From Hydractinia symbiolongicarpus (Eukaryota; Cnidaria; Hydrozoa; Anthoathecata; Hydractiniidae): 64,000 nucleotides of DNA. Positions 60,809 through 64,000 of the stretch are shown piece after piece. A program made the translations under genes and the position numbers. The notes below the pieces were generated by a model. That model was given only the letters and a program-made list of their open reading frames with translations. It made no database searches and had not been told where the DNA came from. Location: the NCBI RefSeq assembly GCF_029227915.1, contig NC_079882.1, positions 24,743,001 through 24,807,000 of the forward strand. The letters run 5' to 3'. Within the stretch, counting starts at the first letter, position 1; every line of letters begins with the position of its first letter.

Positions 60809-63717
60809 GATGGCATTTTATTTAATATTTCATTGAATGCATATGATAATGTATTTACCTTCGACATAGGTTGGTCATTCAAGCAGTAAATCATCTCGGT
60901 CGTTGTTATATACGCTGTTGTGGCTTTCCTAGAAGTTTCGGTCAGCTTTGCAGTTTTTGGCGTTGTAGTTTTTGGCGTTGTTGTTGTTGTTATTGAAGGC
61001 GTCGTGGTCGTTGTCATCGCCATCGTCGTCGGTATTGTTGTTGTTGTAGCTGATGTTGTAGTTGATGTTGTCATTGTCGTTGGTGGTGAAACAGTTGTGG
61101 CTGGAAGAAAAAAGCGATATACATATGTTATTAAAAAACTATATAAAAATTCCTGGCATAAACTAGTCACATGATCACTCTTAATAAGAAAGATTATATA
61201 GGTGCCCTGTCATATGTTTGTCACATTGGCGGCCCGTAATAGCGGTACTAGCTAAAGGGGAACCTGGGAAGATTCCTAGTCATTTCTATATAAAATTGTG
61301 TAAAATGAAAAAAAAAATATAAGTATATACTTTGCGGTCTAAAAATACCATAACATCCTTCGACGATTTCTGCTTTCCACACAAGTCCCGTTGTTGCAGT
61401 CTTTTCAGCAAGTTCGAAATGGTACTGTCCTCCAGAATTGTCATGGGCATTCGCCTTACGTACCCGATTGTTATGCAAACCAGAAACCAAGGTTTTTAAC
61501 TGAAAGAAGACACCATTTTGATTCTCAATTTTGAAAGATCGAGGCCCTTAAAAAATAAGCAAACAAGAAGTCAAGCTAGAAGAAATAACAATAAAAATTT
61601 TAACATTAAAAAACAGATAAATTATTCAGGACCGTTAAACTTTTTTTTCTTAATTATTTAGATATGCTACTATACAGGATATTGTTTGTAAGCAAAAGTT
61701 TGTACGCAATATCAGGTACAGGCTCTTTCAAAAAAGCAAGCAATTGCTGAGAGGCAATCAGTCTGAAGTGAGTAAATATATATCTGTGACACAAAATGGT
61801 ATCGCGAGTAACGAGAGGCACACAATGCATCATAAAAAGGACAGGAGATCCCGTGAATTTTTCCGCGGGTCACTGACTATATATATATATATATTTAACA
61901 TGTGTACTAAGTACTTTAAGTTTTTTTCAGTAAAGAGTGCTCAATAAGTTAACAGAGTTGATAAAGCCAATACAGTGTGAAAAATGAAAAAACAACTCCG
62001 TTTGGAACTCAAAAATTTATGCGTTATTTGAACACAATCTTCAGCCAACTGACTAAAATTTTACAAAGTTAACGTTACTTTAGAACGTTAACTCTGTAAT
62101 CTTTTTTCCTAAAAACAGGAATTGGTATGAAAAATCTTTCGATTTTGCTTTTACATTCAACATCTTGTAATTGTTTAGAGTGTCTTTTTTGTCAAAAAAA
62201 AAAAATAATAATAATAATAATCTAAAAATGACAAATTTATATATAGAATACTTAAATTAACACATACTGCCAGCGTCATGTCTAGGATATTTTCCCGTTT
62301 TGGCTCCGTAATAACGGCTCAGAGGCCAAAAGACCCTGTTAACGAGGATGACATAATGCGAACGCTTAAAAACTTACAAGCACTATCTTGGTTGGGAGCA
62401 CACAGATGGACATCATCACGATCCTCTATGCAAAAATATTGTCCAATCGTGTCTTTGTCTAAACTTTGGTCAACTTTGATACTCAATGAACCGTTAACAA
62501 AGGGTAAAGAAGGAGTCTCGATACTCCATACTGTTTTGTAATCTTTAGCGAGGATGGGTAATGATTTATGATACGCATACCAGTACACTGGCTGGTCTTT
62601 TAGACGTATGTGCAACAGACATTTATTTCTTGACTCGATAACTAGAAAAGATAATAGGTAATTAAATAGAAGAAAAATATATATTTATCCTCGTCAGGAG
62701 GAGGGGATGGGTGCTAACCCCCCCTCCCAATTGTTTTTGTTATAATCTGAGGCATAACGTTTAGGGGTCGAAATTTGATAACTTTTTCTCATTCCTACTT
62801 AGCTTCAGGATAGTTAAAAAATTTTCGTTATGACATCACGTCTGTTGTCATGGTAACTCATAAATAAACAGGGGAGGAGAAAAGTTTTTTTTCTTCAAAT
62901 ATCCTTATCAACAGTTTTAAAGTCATATTTTAGCCTTTTTTGTGCCCTTTTCTTAGGTTCAAAAATATCGACGTCATTCAAATTTTTGATCCCATATTTT
63001 CCTTTAATGTGTTTACAATCATATATTTGAAATGGCAAAAGGATGTCTTCTTTGTCACTTTTAAAAGGGGAGGAGGGCTTTTATAGTGCATTTTTCGGGC
63101 CGTTGAAAAATCATAGACGCTGAAGAGCTTCGGGAACGTACAATGAAAAGAACAATGTTTGACATTATATTCATTAATATATTTACTGCTTACTTGCTGT
63201 TTAATAACATTAAAGTTATAATTATATTAGTGTTGGGTCTTTATACTTTGCCCGATGATTGGAAAAGTGTTTTAAGAAAAATCGCCTACTAAACTATCCT
63301 GTTAATGAAAAAATAAACGAATGAATAAATACTGAAAAGACAAACGAAATAATAATGTATTTACACTTCGAAACAAGTTAACATTTGAATAATTGTAAAA
63401 GGAGATACTCACAAGTCAGATTTTGAAGCAGTAGAAACAAAAGGAAAACCTGAAATAAATAAAAGCAAAAGATTTACAACAAAAATTTTGCTTAGACAAG
63501 TACCTGTTGGATTATGACTGAACGCCTGTAAGTTAGAGTCCGTGCGTTAACGTGTGTTTTCCATTCTATACAAGGTATTTAATGAGCGCACCCCCCCCCC
63601 CTGCACCCCTGGCGCCCTTTGAAGCTCGAAATGTTCTTGATTTGTTTTACATTTTTGGCAAAGTTTGGTTCCCGCTAAAAGAAACAAAGTGTACATTATC
63701 TAAAACCTTACCCGCAT
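54719..63717 (-). CDS. Adhesion G protein-coupled receptor
   Basis: Exons, from the start: 63712-63717, 63413-63449, 62378-62641, 61331-61546, 60859-61100, 60708-60764, 60104-60290, 59943-60023, 59204-59312, 58785-58884, 58470-58513, 58276-58396, 58037-58140, 57828-57936, 57037-57257, 56635-56701, 56474-56553, 56262-56388, 56130-56171, 55926-56045, 54719-54832. All phases agree: 815 residues. Order: short signal peptide (MRVFLLFLLLQNL), about 150 unrecognised residues with several Cys, a Thr-rich mucin-like stalk (about 175-230), a GAIN domain, then a GPS with Cys441, 456, 470 and 472 and the cleavage site HL/T at 475/476. The tethered agonist would be TNFAILM. Seven membrane segments follow, with FFW-type features such as LHYFYLASFCWMLVEGLYLY (TM3) and LLPILGVTWVFGIL (TM6). 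The tail is about 78 residues and Ser/Thr-rich. Ligand unknown. Confidence 0.95.
59115..59160 (+). repeat. Diverged hairpin-tail repeat copy
   Basis: GGGCGTGTGGGATTTCCACG followed by TAACGATTAGTA matches the tail of the dispersed family. It sits in an intron of the adhesion receptor gene. Confidence 0.55.
59388..59795. repeat. Array of GTTAACTCGAA / TTCGAGTTAAC words
   Basis: Variants of GGTTAACTCCCGGTAACGCGAA, AGTTCGACTTAACGAA, TTCGAGTTAACCGGAG and TTCGAGTTATTCGG recur with GGGACCCA twice (about 59420 and 59730). The words occur in both orientations, which suggests a degenerate inverted-repeat transposon. It lies in an intron of the adhesion receptor gene. Confidence 0.55.
60778..60805. repeat. 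TA dinucleotide microsatellite
   Basis: About 13 TA units in the intron between the Thr-rich exon and the next exon of the adhesion receptor gene. A shorter AT run is at 61875-61893 and AAT/TAA repeats are at about 62204-62222. Confidence 0.85.
61780..61893 (+). repeat. Hairpin-tail dispersed repeat copy
   Basis: CTGTGACACAAAATGGTATC leads to AAGGACAGGAGATCCCGTGAATTTTTCCGCGGGTCACTGACTA in pieces, then TA repeats. The order of elements and the TA end match 6870-7050. Confidence 0.7.
62800..63100 (-). repeat. Inverted-orientation copy of the repeat at 13195-13640
   Basis: Read on the minus strand it shares GACGTC, AAAAAAGGCTAAAATA, GTTGATAAGGATA and ACAGACGTGATGTCA landmarks in the same order as 13195-13640. 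It lies in an intron of the adhesion receptor gene. Confidence 0.5.
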
Positions 63718-64000
63718 TTCCACTTTTTTAAGTTGACGATTTTAAATTTTTTTCATTCTGAAATAAAATAAATAAATAAATTCTAAAGTTAAAACAATTC
63801 TTTTTTTTTTTTTTTGATAAAACGCTGGAATAACCCAGACGAGTTTTTTCTTAGGAAATAATTCATAATTTTCTTAGGAAAAAAATCCGAAAAATCAACA
63901 GCTAATAAAATGCAGACTTAAGGTGAAGAAGTCAAATTAAGGAAAAAAATTTTCTACTTTGCCTATTAGCATCTTTTCACCGATATATGTTTTAAAACTA
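63718..64000. other. Upstream of the adhesion receptor gene
   Basis: AT-rich sequence with a T-run (about 63801-63816). It should hold the receptor's promoter or 5' leader on the minus strand. I see no clear TATA box. Confidence 0.35.

Noticed and set aside
60920-61174. 84-residue + strand frame rich in Val
   Set aside because: It is the antisense shadow of the Thr-rich exon of the adhesion receptor (GTT repeats).

Overview
The window is animal nuclear DNA. It is AT-rich, its genes have many small exons bounded by GT-AG introns, and it is full of dispersed repeats. I infer a cnidarian, most likely a hydrozoan. This rests on AT content, compact introns, clear but distant similarity of the conserved proteins to vertebrate ones, and the repeat types. 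No single sequence proves it.

Layout, left to right. 1-4656: no gene seen; hairpins, a TIR element and a possible poly-A-tailed insertion. 4657-18927 (+): carnitine O-palmitoyltransferase 1, rebuilt as 28 exons and 772 residues. Its 4.1-kb intron (11816-15960) holds two antisense reading frames (12706-13074 and 14860-15408) that are paralogues of each other and of no family I recognise. 20002-23463 (+): a 340-residue phosphonoacetaldehyde hydrolase (phosphonatase) with a likely mitochondrial presequence, unusual for an animal. 23464-29535: 6 kb without a convincing gene, with a block of palindromic GGTTTCCC repeats. 29536-44659 (+): a PP6 regulatory subunit (SAPS family), 29 exons and 927 residues. 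Its first intron carries a piggyBac element with a broken transposase, inserted into an older hAT-like element. 46978-50083 (+): a 248-residue ankyrin-repeat protein. 52099-52692 and 53003-54184 (-): two adjacent intronless secreted-protein genes, one very basic and one very histidine-rich. 54719-63717 (-): a complete adhesion GPCR, 21 exons and 815 residues, with an unrecognised N-terminal region, a Thr-rich stalk, GAIN/GPS and seven membrane segments.

The genes do not form a pathway. CPT1 and the phosphonatase are both probably mitochondrial (outer membrane and matrix) and sit next to each other in the same orientation, but nothing shows a functional link. The three long spliced models (CPT1, PP6 subunit, GPCR) were joined by hand; every junction keeps phase and each total length is a multiple of three.

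The repeats are the other main content: a short dispersed family with a conserved terminal hairpin, several near-perfect inverted repeats with 4-7 nt loops, TIR elements, and homopolymer and dinucleotide tracts.
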